In this document: one piece after another, positions 38,290 through 50,171 of the stretch
Layout: each line of letters begins with the position of its first letter
Position numbering within the stretch: the first letter of the stretch is position 1
Source: Scleropages formosus
Lineage: Eukaryota > Chordata > Actinopteri > Osteoglossiformes > Osteoglossidae
DNA length: 64,000 nucleotides
Direction: 5' to 3'
NCBI RefSeq assembly: GCF_900964775.1
Contig: NC_041818.1
Coordinates: 13,537,332 to 13,601,331 of the forward strand
Program-made: the position numbers and the translations under genes
The notes under the pieces: generated by a model
Told to the model about the DNA's origin: nothing
Database searches by the model: none
Seen by the model: only the letters and a program-made list of their open reading frames with translations

Positions 38290-38545
38290 ATATTATCCAT
38301 CCATCTACCATTAGTAACCCCTTGTTCACTGCATTGTTGCAGTGATCTGCTGCCTAACCCAAAGCCATAGAGTATGGTTCTCCATTGATGAAATGCCAGC
38401 CTATTACAGGGCAACCATACACACTGATTCACTCACCCAAAGAAAACCTACACCAAGAGATGGAGGACATTTAAACTCCTCAAAAAGACAGATTCAAACC
38501 CACAGCCCAGGAGCTATGAGATACCAACACTACCATACTGTATGA
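38290..38545 (-). repeat. Old tRNA-derived SINE (Mermaid/V-SINE-like)
   Basis: In plus-strand order: CATCCATCTACC, GATGAAATGCCAGCC, ACTGATTCACTCACCC, GGACATTTAAACTCCTC, CAGATTCAAACCCACAGCCC. Upstream of NITR3. Confidence 0.6.
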
Positions 38546-38774
38546 TCTAATATTAATCAGTGTTAGTTGTCTGCTAATTTATGACAATGCAGTTTGCAAA
38601 AAATTCAATATTTAAATTTTAAAATATCTTGACAACACATCTGGTCTTTTTCGAGACACCAAACCACAGAGGTGTGTATAAACAACATGTAAAGCTTTGA
38701 TGTTCTGTGGTTTAATGTTCACACATTACATTTTAGGAGAGAAAGAATATGAGGAAAGTGTTCTGCTCATGCCC

Positions 38775-38792
38775 TTCATGAAGCCAGTCAAA
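38775..38792 (+). promoter_or_regulatory. Possible CCAAT-related box of NITR3
   Basis: TTCATGAAGCCAGTCAAA resembles the TTCATTCAGCCAATCA element of NITR2 and NITR5 and lies about 120 bases upstream of the ATG at 38911. The core reads CCAGT, so binding by NF-Y is doubtful. Confidence 0.25.
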
Positions 38793-38910
38793 CCACTTAG
38801 TGCATTTAGCCACACCTTTACTGACTTGAAATGAATGCAAAACTGCTGGTCTGGTGCAATCCATGTGCACAAGACAATCCACTTGCAGAGGACTGAAGGT
38901 TCTCACCAAG

Positions 38911-41900
38911 ATGCTGAGACTCTGTATAACGCTGACACTTGTGTGTAAGTATTGCTTCAGCTTGTTATTGTCTTCCCTACAAAACTACGACATTATAGAA
39001 GCCTGTAAAAATGTTTAGGCAATTTTAACATAACCTTCACTTGCTGTGCAAAAATAGTTTGTACAAAAGCATGTGCTTATAAAAAATATGTTATTTCAAT
39101 GTCATAATAAGGAAAATAATTTACATTTCAGTAAGAGTAATGGATTCATAATACCCGGAATATGTTTTAATTACTGTTTTATTTGTGTTTTGTTTGTTTT
39201 AGATTTGACTGAAATTAATGGCATTATTCAGCCAAGTCTTCTGCTGGAAGTTCAGCTCGGCAATAATGCGACTTTGGAATGTTCATTTCCAGAAGACCCT
39301 CAATACATGTATTGGTTCAAATTTCTCATTGGACAGACACCTGATCTTGTAGCAACATCACACAAATATGCAACAGAAGCCTCATTTTCCAAAAACTTCA
39401 ACTCTTCACGTTTCATGGTGAAATTAGGCACTGGAATCAATCATTTAATAATCACAAAGATAGAATGGTCAGATTCAGCAATGTATTATTGTGTAACACG
39501 GAGCGATTATTCAATTCACTTTGGAGCTGGAACCTTTCTATGGATAAAAGGTAATTGAAAAAACATTTTTTACTTTTACCTGTGTAGTTTAATTTATTGA
39601 ATTCCAAAATGACAATTTGTATTTTAGTAACACCACATACTTGGGCAAAAATTGTCAGCAATAACTGAGACAATCAACTGATGACTAATGAGTTCCACAG
39701 GACAGCTGGTAGCAAAGCAGATAGAACTGCTGCATTTAGACTCAAGGATTGCAAGTCTGAATCTCACTTCCAGCTGTAGTACTGTTGATGACAGTAGGTC
39801 CTTACCCTAAACTGCTCCAGTAAAACTATCTAGCTGAATAATTGGGTAAGTAATTTAACATGGCAAGTCTCCTTGGAGAATAATGTCAGGTGAATGATTA
39901 GCTTCATACAATACATATATTGTTTCTATTTCACTTTCACTCTACACATTTTATTTAGGGTCTAAGAAACAGCAGTTCAACACCAGGACTGTGGTGCAGC
40001 AGTTGGTGTCTGACCCAGTGTACCCAGGAGACTCGGTGACTCTGCAGTGTACAGTAGACCGTGAGACCTGTTCAGGAGAACATAGTGTTTACTGGTTCAG
40101 ACACGGCTCCGGAGAATCCCTTCCAGGATTCATTTACACCCATGGAAACAGGAGTGATGAGTGTGAGAAGAGCCCTGAGGCTGGATCTCCTACACACGGC
40201 TGTGTCTACAGCCTCCCCAAGAGGAACCTCAGTCGCTCTGATGCTGGGATTTACTACTGTGCTGTGCTCACATGTGGGGACATACTGTTTGGAAATGGGA
40301 CACAGCTGGACATTGAAGGTGTGTTTAAAAATTCTATGTATTCTCTTCTTTCTTTTCCGTTATTAGTACTCCTTTTACATTTATATTTATTCATTTAGCA
40401 GATGCTTTTCTCCACAGCAGTGTACATCTCATAGAAAATACAATTTGTGCATTACATCAGGAGAAAAAGAGACATAGTTGCATTCGTGTGATTAAGTACA
40501 GTTAGTTTTTTCCAGTATTAGTGTTAGGATTAGCATTAGTATTGTTGGGGTAGCCGGTACTTTAGCAGTTGTTGCCCTGAATGCTAAAAGTCTGTGGTTT
40601 AAATCCCTACATAATCCCCTATATTCCCTAAATACCCGATATAATACCCTCATGCTCGGGTCTCAGCACAGGTTCGTAAGATGTACGAAAGTGAATTTGG
40701 CATTTTAAATTGTCATAGGGAACTAACTATGCGCTCTGCAGTGGATTGGTGTGCAGTGCGTGACTTCAGTTCTCTAGATGAGTAGTTTGTGGCAGGAAAA
40801 TTAAAATCGCATTAAATCTTTCTTATATCTCAGATATGGCATTAAAACTATTTAAATTTTCATTATTTATAAAAAATACTCCTGATTTTACATTTATTTC
40901 AAATTCCTGCTTTTGCTTTGATTGACCTAAATCTTGCTGTTCTTGAACTTTCTAAGATTTTATTCACACTTGAAGATACGAGAAATTAATAATTTCAGAT
41001 ACCTTAACATCTTTTTTTTCACTATTGTTTATTTCTAATGTTCTTTCATATCTTTCAAATGTTGCCTTTTAGAAAATGTTGTAGATCCTTTGGTTCTGGG
41101 CTTCGGAGTGTCGCTCACTGCCTGTGTTATTGTGATTACTTTGCTCATCTTCGTTAGAAAGAATAAATGCAACACTTGTTCGGGTAAGCAGCAACTTTAA
41201 TTCTACAAATCTGAGATTTTTCCAGTGATTAACTAATCTGTAGCTTGGAATTTTTTTTAATTTGTAATATATCTCAGATGCAGTCTTGTAGGAGTCAGCA
41301 GCTAACTTAAAATTTTCTCGATTTTAGTCATTTAGTGTTTTTATTCACAGTGTGATACTTTGGGGAAAATTGCTTGTGAAAATGTGTTATATGAAAAATA
41401 TTTCACTGACTATATTTTCGAATACTTTAATTTTGTACTCACCGGATTACTCAAAGTACAAAACATGAAACACATTGCCAATTCTCCTAGGCTCTAATAA
41501 ATAATTTATTTAAATGTCTAACAAACAGTATTTTTTAAAAAGCATTATATTCTAGTGTGTTATCTTTCATTTCACTTTAGGCATATACAATGCACTTACG
41601 CAATGGCGCTAAACTGTGAGGCTCCGATTTAATTGTAATAAACATGTTCACTTTTAGGTGGCCAAACAAGGAGTCTGTCTCAGGGAGTCAGCAATGAAAA
41701 CTCAGCAACAGGACTCTCCACTTATCAGGCATGCCTGAATGCGAACAAATGGACAGTACACATTTGTACATATAAATGGAGACTAAACAGGTTAAAAAAT
41801 ACCGTAGACAGCTAGACATTATGTGTTCACATTTTTAATTTATCTTTCATCAACAGGATTGTGAAGAAGAAATGTTGCATTATGCTGCTTTGCATATCAC

Positions 41901-41985
41901 TAACAAGAAGCTTCCAAAGAGCGATAGAAAGAAGAGAGACATGAAGCAGGAGAGCGTGTACTCAGATGTGACATGCAGAGACTGA
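38911..41985 (+). CDS. nitr: Novel immune-type receptor 3 (V-I-TM-ITIM), inhibitory
   Basis: Six exons: leader 38911-38944, V 39203-39550, I 39959-40318, TM 41073-41183, tail 41658-41728, tail 41857-41985 (TGA); 350 residues. The V domain has ATLECSFPED, MYWFKFLIGQTP, DSAMYYCVT and a canonical J-like FGAGTFLWIK. The I domain is the conserved six-cysteine type with FGNGTQLDI. The membrane span is uncharged and followed by NKCNTCSG. The tail has LHYAAL (ITIM) and SVYSDV (ITIM-like). The fifth exon fits its paralogues only with a GC donor (CAG then gcatgc at 41729); a GT donor at 41756 would also stay in frame and add nine residues. AATAAA is at 42097. V domain and leader are closest to NITR4, so the two are recent duplicates. 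Inferred inhibitory receptor. Confidence 0.9.
39690..39885 (+). repeat. tRNA-derived SINE (GCTTTGGAGAAA-tail family) in NITR3 intron 2
   Basis: Head GACAGCTGGTAGCAAAGCAG, GATTGCAAGTCTGAATCTC, CCTTACCCTAAACTGCTCC and a diverged tail TCTCCTTGGAGAATAATG. Between the V and I exons. Confidence 0.55.
40372..40470 (-). repeat. SINE/LINE tail fragment in NITR3 intron 3
   Basis: TTTATTCATTTAGCAGATGC, TTCTCCACAGCAGTGTACAT and CTCATAGAAAATACAA match the tail fragment at 44253. Confidence 0.55.
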
Positions 41986-42108
41986 GAGGAAAAAATTGTG
42001 TTTGTTGGACTGACAAAGTACTGTTGTGATGTGACTATTGCATAAGCCATGTTTTTAGTTTATGACTGAATTCCACAGATAATCAATTACTATAATAATA
42101 AACTGACT

Positions 42109-42300
42109 ACACACACACACACAGAGTCTGAAACCACTTGTCCTGAGCCTAACCCAGCAGCACAGGGCACAAGGCCACAAGAGGAGGTGACACACCCAGG
42201 ACAGGACACCAGTCCATCGCGTGGAACTCCTAACAGGAGTCGAACCCCAGACCCACCAGCGAGCAGGCACAGCCCAAACCCGCCACGCCACTGTGCCCAC
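42109..42300 (-). repeat. tRNA-derived SINE (TG-tailed family)
   Basis: Minus copy directly after the NITR3 poly(A) site: ACACACACACACAGAGTCTG, CACTTGTCCTGAGCC, ACACCAGTCCATCGCG, GAGTCGAACCCCAGACCC, CGCCACTGTGCCC. It has a short deletion near the TG tail. Confidence 0.85.
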
Positions 42301-42304
42301 CTAG

Positions 42305-44040
42305 TAAAGTGGCTAGTATTTTTAAATAGGGCCATTTACATGATTGTGAAATTATTTTATGGGATGTTTTACATTCTGATTGATTTAACTAAGTCTGTGA
42401 AAATAGTTTTGGCTATTCGAAAATCCAGTAATTCTAAGAAAATATCTGCTTTTTTAAAGAAGTAACACATTATGTTGCGTTAAAGCTAGACAGACTGATT
42501 TAAATGTACAGGCTGATGATTGTTGATTTTTTTTGTCATCAACATCATCCTGTTGATTGCTATGGTACATATACTTTCTATGATTCATAAGATATCATCT
42601 GGTATTTTCCTGCAGGTTTTCACAGAAATAGATGCAAAAATTAAATGAGTAATGAAACAAGTGAAACTTTCTTTTTCTTTTTTGACATGCTCTTAGTCTG
42701 AATTATGCAAAAAAATGTTGAAGTGTAGCTGATTGTTGAGGAAGGTGGCAACAAATGTGCTGTACTGACTCAAAATTGATCATACTCTTTGAATCACAGT
42801 GCAGGGCAGAGCAGCTGTTTGATGTGGATGTGCAGATCAGTGAAACCAAACTCATAACTGAGCAATTCCAATGAAACTGCTTCCTGTTAACATGAATATT
42901 TCTGAATTGTTTCTGCCAAATACAATTTTCACACCTTTCAGGATTCAGAAACATTGTACTTTCTCAGTAGATATGATGTATGTGTCAATAAATTTTCTTA
43001 ATAATGCATTCTGAATGTATGTCGTGTAATTTTTCAATAAAGCACTGGAATGTAATGTTGTGAGCATGGTTCAAGAATGTTGCACATGTTTATTTGTTAC
43101 AAATCTTTTAAAAAATAAAGAACACTGCATAGAAGTAACTTTAAAAAAATTCTTTACAGCGAAAGCCTTGAAATACAAGTTTAATTTGATTTCAGGGAAA
43201 AAGTCAACAATCCATTCTTTTAAAAAGGTTTATACATCAATGATCAGTTCACCACTGTATCATATACTGTAAGTAATACATATTAGTTACAAAAATTTTC
43301 CCAGCACCTGGTGGCCGGGTGACAGGTGGAGGCTTGGCGGGAGAAGCTTGAAAGCTATGTGTGTGGGGTATATTTATCAGCAACTAGCATGAATTAAATA
43401 GATTTAGCCAACTTTGACAATGCTGGATTATGGACATTGATAGCATATGGTACAGCTCTACATGATATTGTAGTTGTATTATCCAGCTTGCAGCCATTGT
43501 CTGGACACCCAAGAAGAGAGGACACCAGAAGTGAGGGGAGCATTCAGGTTAAAGTGTGCCATCTGTGGAGAAACCTGGATTCGACAGAGATATCAGTAGG
43601 CCAATGACATTATAAAAGCAGCATTCAGAAAGAAAATGCAAGAGGCTTTACTGACTGGCCTCAAGCACTGGTGTTTACATTTACTAGAATAAACTGATAT
43701 ATACGTATCAACAAAGATACCATCTATCCATATATATACAATTACATTAATCAAAATTAATGTCTTTCTGACAAATACAGTGACCTGAAAAGGAGATTAA
43801 TATTGTGGAGTACAGATCGAGAAGAGGGATCACTGGGTGTGTTCTAATTAGCACGGGATCTCACTTCTCAGACTTCCAAAAAAAGCTTGTTTTTAGACCA
43901 TTGTCAAGTGCTGCTGACTGATAATAGCATCCAACATACATGAAACCTCAGGAATGTAGCTGCAGGAAGAGGAATGCTATGAAGATATTTTTTAAAAAGG
44001 AATGGACAGTATGTAGTACTCTCACTTTCCATTTACATTA
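42305..44040. other. Spacer between NITR3 and NITR4, nothing recognised
   Basis: No receptor exon, RNA gene or named repeat was seen. The GC-richer piece at about 43300-43370 did not match a family I know. Confidence 0.45.
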
Positions 44041-44244
44041 CACACACTTTCAGAACCGCTTGTCCCATACAGGGTAACAGGGAACCAGAGCCTACCCGGC
44101 AACACAGGGAGTAAGGCCGGAGGGGGAGGGGACACACCCAGGACGGGACACCAGTCCGTTGCAAGGCACCCCCAGCGGGATTCGAACCCCAAACCCACTG
44201 GAGAGCAGGACTGTGGTCCACCCCACTGCACCACCGCACCCCCC
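44041..44244 (-). repeat. tRNA-derived SINE (TG-tailed family)
   Basis: Complete minus copy: CAGAACCGCTTGTCCCATAC, GGACACCAGTCCGTTGCAAG, GGATTCGAACCCC, CCACTGCACCACCGCACCCC. Well preserved, so probably young. Confidence 0.9.
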
Positions 44245-44252
44245 ATTTACAT

Positions 44253-44370
44253 TACATTTACATTTATTCATTTAGTAGACGCGTTTCTCCAAAGCGACGT
44301 ACATCTCATAGAAAATTCACGTGTGTACATTACATTAGCAGAAAGAGAGACGTAGATGCAGACGTATGAT
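44253..44370 (-). repeat. SINE/LINE tail fragment
   Basis: TTTATTCATTTAGTAGACGC, TTCTCCAAAGCGACGTACAT and CTCATAGAAAATTCACG; same tail as at 40372. It abuts the SINE at 44041-44244. Confidence 0.6.
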
Positions 44371-44883
44371 TCTTAAGTGCAGTTTGTTTCTTTATTTCCG
44401 CCATGTGAACCAATATTCATCACATGAATAGCTGTGTAAAACTTTATTTGACTATCGACAATTCCTAATCACATTCCTAGTAAAATATATATATATGTAT
44501 ATTAACAGTCAGAAAATGTGTGTGTGATAAACATTTACATTTCATATAAAAACATTTACGTTTTTTTTATATAGAAATATTTATGTTAAATATTCCATAA
44601 TGCCATAATGATGGTAAATTTGTGACGCCATGTGTGAAAGTGCCAGCCAGTCTGATCCAACTCTTAGCTTAGTTTGCCACGTCCTTCTTCCATTTATATC
44701 GGTGGGATGCGTACTCCAGGTCAGATGCTTTACTTGTTGTGCCAGTGTCTCACAAATGCATGCGTTTAGTCAGTCAAAAGTGGCAGTTTGGCCACATTTT
44801 TTGTTTCTCAGCTGCTTCGCCATGTAGGTGGCCTGGTACATGCCCGTTTGGAACAATTTAGGGTAAGTACGTTAGGGTAAGTA

Positions 44884-45044
44884 CGAGTGGGGTCACGGTG
44901 AGCCGGAGCCTAACCCGGCAACACAGGGCGAGAGGCTGGAGGAGGAGGGGACACTCTCAGGACGGGATGCCAGTCCGTCACAAGGCACAAGACTCAAATG
45001 GCAGACCCACCAGAGAGCAGGACCCGCTGCGCCACCCTGCCCCA
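44884..45044 (-). repeat. tRNA-derived SINE, partial
   Basis: GGGGTCACGGTGAGCCGGAG, CAACACAGGGCGAGAGG, GACGGGATGCCAGTCCGTC, then CAGACCCACCAGAGAGCAGG and CGCTGCGCCACC. It lacks the AAGCGG/TG end, and the B-box region is damaged. Confidence 0.8.
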
Positions 45045-45071
45045 TATAGATAATACAGTATAATACAAAAT

Positions 45072-45131
45072 ACACACACACACATTTTCAGAACCGCTCG
45101 TCCCATACAGGGTCACGGGGAACCGGAGCCA
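45072..45131 (-). repeat. tRNA-derived SINE, 3' end only
   Basis: CACACACACACATTTTCAG, AACCGCTCGTCCCATACAG, GGTCACGGGGAACCGGAGCC, then an abrupt end. A 5'-truncated insertion next to the Rex1-like fragment. Confidence 0.8.
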
Positions 45132-45139
45132 ATACAAAA

Positions 45140-45430
45140 TAATACAATAAAAATTAAGCAGTTTTCAGCTGTTTCACAGCTCTGGGGAAGAAGCTGTTTT
45201 TCATTCTTGTGGCGTGTCAGTGACTTGTCCTGTATCACCTTACACAGGGGAGCAGTTTGAAGAGGTGTTGTGCAGGGTGAGTGCAGTCCCTGATAATTTT
45301 GGAGGCTCTGCTTTGACATCTCGACAGATAAACGTCTTCGACTGCCGGTAGCTGTGGGCCAGTGATGTTCTGAGCCATCCTGATGGCCCGTTGCAGAGCC
45401 TTCTGTTCTTCTGTTCTGTTGTGCAACTGG
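45140..45430 (-). mobile_element. Rex1-like LINE, C-terminal fragment
   Basis: The minus-strand frame reads KALQRAIRMAQNITGPQLPA, VEDVYLSRCQSRASKIIRD, CTHPAQHLFKLLP, matching the C-terminal block of the plus-strand Rex1-like copy at 51.4-52.7 kb ([20 protein letters not shown]). Confidence 0.75.
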
Positions 45431-45764
45431 CATACCGTTATGTCATGCAGTACGTCAGTACACTCTCCGTTTCATCTTCTTAAGAAATAGAGGCATTGTT
45501 GTGCCTTTCTAAGAGAGGTCTTCTGTAATGTTCACCCTCAGGAAATTTGAAACATATCTATCGTGGTAAAGCTCTGCTCACAAATGAGAGGCTAAGTGAG
45601 AAAAAAGTGTGAACTGCATTCACAAAGCCTATCATTTACTTAGAAAAACATGGCTAAAATAGCCACACCCTTTGACCTTCTAACGCAAAAGCTAAAATTG
45701 CTAGCTAAGTGTGATCCGCATGCAAAGACACCCTAGGTGCGGAGGACGAAAACTTCTCACCAAA

Positions 45765-47659
45765 ATGATGAGACTCTGTGTAACTTTCACACTTCTCAGT
45801 AATGTGTGTAAGTATCACTTCAGCTTGTTATTACATTGTGTAAAACTTGCAATCCTGTTAAATTTCTAATAATTGCTATAAAAATGTGTAGGCAGTTTTA
45901 AGTGTTATTCATCCAATACTATTACGCAAAATAATTTTCATACTTTATTTGTAAGAGCACATCCAAACATAGGACCTATTGTTTTGTTATTCAGTGTTAA
46001 ACAATAGATTCCAGTTTTCAATGTTAGTAACTCAAATATCATGTGCAAAATATTTTTTTTAAATTTTGTCTGTTTTTCTTGTTTCAGTTTTGACAGAAAC
46101 TAATAATCTTGTTCAACCAAGTGCTTTGTTAGAAGTTCACCTTGGGGACAATGTGACGTTGGAATGTTCATTTCCTGAAGAAGAAACTAATTACATTCAT
46201 TATATGTATTGGTTCAAATTTATTATTGGACAGACACCTCAACTTATAGCAGCATCGCATAAATATACGGAAGAAGCTACATTGTCCGAAAATTTTAATT
46301 CTGGACGTTTCAAAGTAAAGTTGGGCACAGGAATCAATCATTTGATAATCTCAAGGACAGAATCATCTGATTCAGCAATGTATTATTGTGCAACAAGGTC
46401 AGATTATACAATACAATTTGGACCTGGAACCTTGCTAAGGATAAAGGGTAATACACATTTTTTGATTTTTAAATATACTTTGATATTTATTGGTTAGTAG
46501 AAGTAAGATTTGTGGGTTTTGTGTATCTGTGGTTTATTTCAAAGGCAAAAACTTGGGAGAAACATCTACAGTTGAAAGTTTATGCAATAGCTTACATGAT
46601 CAGGCAATGACAGATGATAGAAATGACAAGATAAAATAATACCCTTGATTTAATTATTAATTGAATTTCTACCAAACGTGCTCCCTCATTTTCCACGTAT
46701 TTTATTTAGGCTCTAAGAAACAGCAGTCCAGCAGCAGGACTGTGGTGCAGCAGGTGGTGTCAGACCCAGTGCATCCAGGAGACTCGGTGACTCTGCAGTG
46801 TACAGTAGACAGTGACACCTGTGCAGGAGAACACAGTGTTTACTGGTTCAGACACGGCTCAGGAGAATCCCTTCCGGGACTCATTTACACCCATGGAAAC
46901 AGGAGCGATGAGTGTGAGAAGAGCCCTGAGGCTGGGTCTCCTACACACAGCTGTGTCTACAGCCTCCCCAAGAGGAACCTCAGCCGCTCTGATGCTGGGA
47001 TTTACTACTGTGCTGTGGTCACATGTGGGGACATACTGTTTGGAGATGGGACACAGCTGGAATTTCAAGGTCCTTTTTTTGATAAATGTGCTAAATGAAC
47101 ATCGTTTACTAAGTTTTTCCGGAATACAATATGGAGATTTAATAACAAAAATGCATAGGGCATTATGGAGGCTGTGCAAAATAGTGATCACCATATGTCC
47201 AAATTTGAAAAAAGCAAGAAATTTTATTAAGCAAACACTGCATTTAAATTATTAAAAATATAAGGCACCATGGCAACTCCATTACGCTACAATCCCAAAT
47301 GTTTCAACTCTTTGTTTAAATTTTCCAGAAACCAATTAATCAAATTTTAAAACAAAGAATCCTACAGAATACCTATTATGTAAGATGAGAAAGTCTGCTT
47401 CTAATTAAATCATGATTTTCTTGTAAAAGTAAGGGAGACAAGGGATTCACGTACTTTCTAGCAGCGCTGTGTAAGACCACGCTGTAACATTAATGATTGT
47501 TTTTGCTATCTCATCTATGCTGCAGATACAAGGCTTCTTGTCTGCTTCTCCATTGTGAGGACTGCAGCTCTTCTCTGTGTCCTGCTTATACTCATCATCA
47601 TCTACAGTACTCCACAAGTAAGACCGAGGGCCAAAACCGACACCAAAAGGAGTCTGTGA
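45765..47659 (+). CDS. nitr: Novel immune-type receptor 4, candidate activating form (TM arginine, no ITIM)
   Basis: Four exons: leader 45765-45807 (a second ATG follows at once), V 46088-46447, I 46710-47069, TM plus short tail 47526-47659 (TGA); 298 residues, phases consistent. The V domain has VTLECSFPEEE, MYWFKFIIGQTP, DSAMYYCAT and J-like FGPGTLLRIK. The I domain has the six cysteines and FGDGTQLEF. The membrane exon reads LLVCFSIVRTAALLCVLLIL followed by IIIYSTPQ: an arginine sits inside the span and the tail is about 14 residues with no tyrosine motif. In zebrafish, Nitr9 with a charged membrane residue signals through Dap12; the same is inferred here. A possible donor (gtaaga at 47618) could extend the tail, but no ITIM exon was seen before 54 kb. 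The intron 3 donor is weak (gtcctt). An ATTAAA is at 47738. Confidence 0.85.
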
Positions 47660-47754
47660 GCATCACTGGAAAAAATACCAAGTACTGCTGTAATGAGATA
47701 CATGTTACTCTCATGCATGTTGTACTTGCAGCTGTACATTAAATGCTGTAAAGA

Positions 47755-47965
47755 CAGACAGACACAGTCTGAAGCCGCTTGTCCCGAGTGGGGTTGTGGC
47801 AAACCGGAGCCTAACCTGGCAACGCAGGATGTAAGGCTGGAGGGGGAAGGGACACACCCAGGAGAGGACACCGGTCTGTTGCAAGGCACACCAAGCAGGA
47901 CTCGAACCCCAGACCCACCAGAAAGCAGTCACAGGCCAAACCCGCTGCATCACTGCACCCCCACA
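47755..47965 (-). repeat. tRNA-derived SINE (TG-tailed family)
   Basis: Minus copy just after NITR4: GACAGACAGACACAGTCTG, CCGCTTGTCCCGAGTGGGG, GACACCGGTCTGTTGCAAGG, GGACTCGAACCCCAGACCC. The TG tail has become GACA repeats. Confidence 0.85.
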
Positions 47966-48420
47966 CCCCCCCTGCTGTAAAGAGACAGCCTTAAAGAAGC
48001 TTTTGAAGCAATGAGAACTTCCTGTGTCATTTTTGTTCCTTGGTAAAAAAAAAAACCTGAGCATAACATATTCATATTTTGATTCTTAAATGTATTGGAA
48101 ATATTCAGTATATTTATGTTAGGATAAATGTCTGCACATGCATTATATTGTTTTAAAGGTCTGCAATAAAACATCTGGGTTGTTCTATGGTAAAATGAAA
48201 GTGAACGTGCTTTTTCTTTTAATTCCTGCTTAGTTTCTTTTATGGAAGTGTTTAGAGTGTTACCAGTGAGTTCCATAAGTTTAGCAACTACAGGGTCATC
48301 TACAATTGAATGTATATCTCTCACATGGACTAGAAAGTACACACTAGGTGTGTCATTCATCGGGGCAAGAATACTGGGTCTGTGTCTCAGAGCGGCATGA
48401 AGGAAGCACAACCTGTTCAA

Positions 48421-48617
48421 ACACACACACATTTTCAGAACCGCTTGTCCCATATAGGGTCGCGGAGCCTACCCGGTAACACAGGGCGTATGGCCAGAAG
48501 GGGAGGGGACACACCCGGGACGGGACGCCAGTCCGCCGCAAGGCACCCCAAGCGGGACTTGAACCCCAGACCCACTGGAAAGCAGGACCCGATCCAACCC
48601 ACTGCGCCACCCCCCTG
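48421..48617 (-). repeat. tRNA-derived SINE (TG-tailed family)
   Basis: Minus copy: ACACACACACATTTTCAGAA, CCGCTTGTCCCATATAGGG, GGACGCCAGTCCGCCGCAAG, GGGACTTGAACCCC, CCACTGCGCCACC. Well preserved. Confidence 0.88.
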
Positions 48618-48693
48618 TTCGAACAATTTTTCATTTTTTCATGTCATTCCCACCTCAATAAAAGTGGCTTAATTAAAAATGGTAATATGCATA

Positions 48694-49030
48694 TGTAAGA
48701 GACGAGGCAGGAAACAGGAGATGCAGTCGCTCGTAGCTGTGGGCTTTTATTTGCCTAGACAGCGGAGAAGGAAGGAGATGGGAAAGGGGGAGCAGGGAAC
48801 AGGTAGGGAGAGGTTTCGTGCTGGCCGGGGGGGCTGGGAGAGTCGGGTCGATCGGGGCGTGGGCTTCATGTCAGGGTTCAGGTCTGCAGTCGTCTTGGTC
48901 TTGTTCTCCTCCTCGGTCTCTTTTCTCTACTGCTGGGCACCGTGGAAGAAATAGGAGATGAAATCAGCCCCAGCTGTGGCTGCTTTAACCCCGTCTCCAC
49001 CCCCTTCCTGGGCGGCCTCGGTGTGCTACA
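48694..49030 (-). mobile_element. Solo LTR of an LTR retrotransposon (fossil)
   Basis: A 337-base unit with TGTA...TACA ends, flanked by GCATA on the left and GCATT on the right (five bases, one mismatch). Read on the minus strand it has a TTTAAAGC box and then AATAAAAGC followed by a pyrimidine-rich end, the normal LTR order. GC-rich compared with its surroundings. No internal region is present. Confidence 0.6.
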
Positions 49031-49954
49031 GCATTTTAAAGTAGCACGGTGTATCTGGAAATCTAGTTAAAGGAAATGGTGACCAATGGAAACCAACCAA
49101 TAAAGGCAGATACCTTCAGCCTAAACCACAGTGCACTCAATTTATGTAACGGTAATTTCCCCCTAAACTTACTTTTTAGACGACTGCTGCTTCTTGTGTG
49201 TGTGTGTGTTCTTGTAAGTATGAAGATTCATGGTTCTCCAAACTGAACAATGAAAGTTTTACAAGACAGCCAAGAGGTTCCGTGACCAGACCAAACGTAC
49301 ATGTGAGCTTCTCTGTACTGGACCTTTGAGAAATTTGTTACGGTATCTGAGGTGAGCACACCAGGAACACAAGGCCCCAGAGAGCACAACATTCACGATC
49401 CCCATGAAACTGAGGCTGTACTGTAAGACTGTCATCTGTGGACGAAGATTTATACATTCTGCATTATTTCCAAAAAGCTCAAAACAATGAGCTTGTACAG
49501 TTGGGGTCTAATAGTTACAGAAGCTTAACGTAAGGATGAGAACCACTGGGATAAAATTTCTACACCGCTATTACATGACAAACAGCCACTAGTGTCTAAC
49601 AGACATTTATCTGCATGGTTTGAACCTTGTTGAAACTAAATGTTCCTTATAAGACTACTGAAAAAAGCAATAGTTGACTTTAAGGCACTTTTTCTTTGTG
49701 TGATGAAGTACGCTGGTAGGGAGGCAGAATGGCTCACACACCCGCACACCATGTCCTTTCCATACCTTTCCCTGCTCTAGGAATGGGTCACTAGACTAGG
49801 AGCAAGAGAACAGAAGACAGTCAGCCAGCCAGCCGAGAGCTTGTTCCTGACCCTGTTTCCCTCAACCTTCATTTAAAAAAAAATGTCACTTCTTTAATTG
49901 AGTATCAGCTTTTCCTTTAGTCTCCCACATAGACAAGCTTAAATTCTATTTTTG
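49031..49954. other. Spacer, nothing recognised
   Basis: No exon or clear repeat was seen. Confidence 0.4.
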
Positions 49955-50138
49955 GGGGGGCAGGTAGTAGTGCAGTGGTTAGAGCAGCTGCCTTTGGACC
50001 CAGAGGTTTGAATTCCACAGACAACTGTAGTAGCCTTGAGCAAGGGACTCACCCTGAATTGTTCCCATACAATAACCTTGCTGTAAAATCAGGTTAATAA
50101 TTACTGGGAGCTCGGCATTGTAAGCTGCTTTGGAGAAA

Positions 50139-50145
<7 letters not shown>
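49955..50145 (+). repeat. tRNA-derived SINE (GCTTTGGAGAAA-tail family)
   Basis: Head GGCAGGTAGTAGTGCAGTGG, TTAGAGCAGCTGCCTTTGGA, TTTGAATTCCACAGAC, then the tail GTAAGCTGCTTTGGAGAAA. The cleanest copy of this family in the window. Confidence 0.75.

Positions 50146-50149
<4 letters not shown>

Positions 50150-50171
<22 letters not shown>

Noticed and set aside
44022-44246. Recurrent 60-90 residue frames rich in Gly, Pro and Arg (also near 50185, 59445, 62542)
   Set aside because: All lie in copies of the same SINE; similarity between them is repeat similarity.
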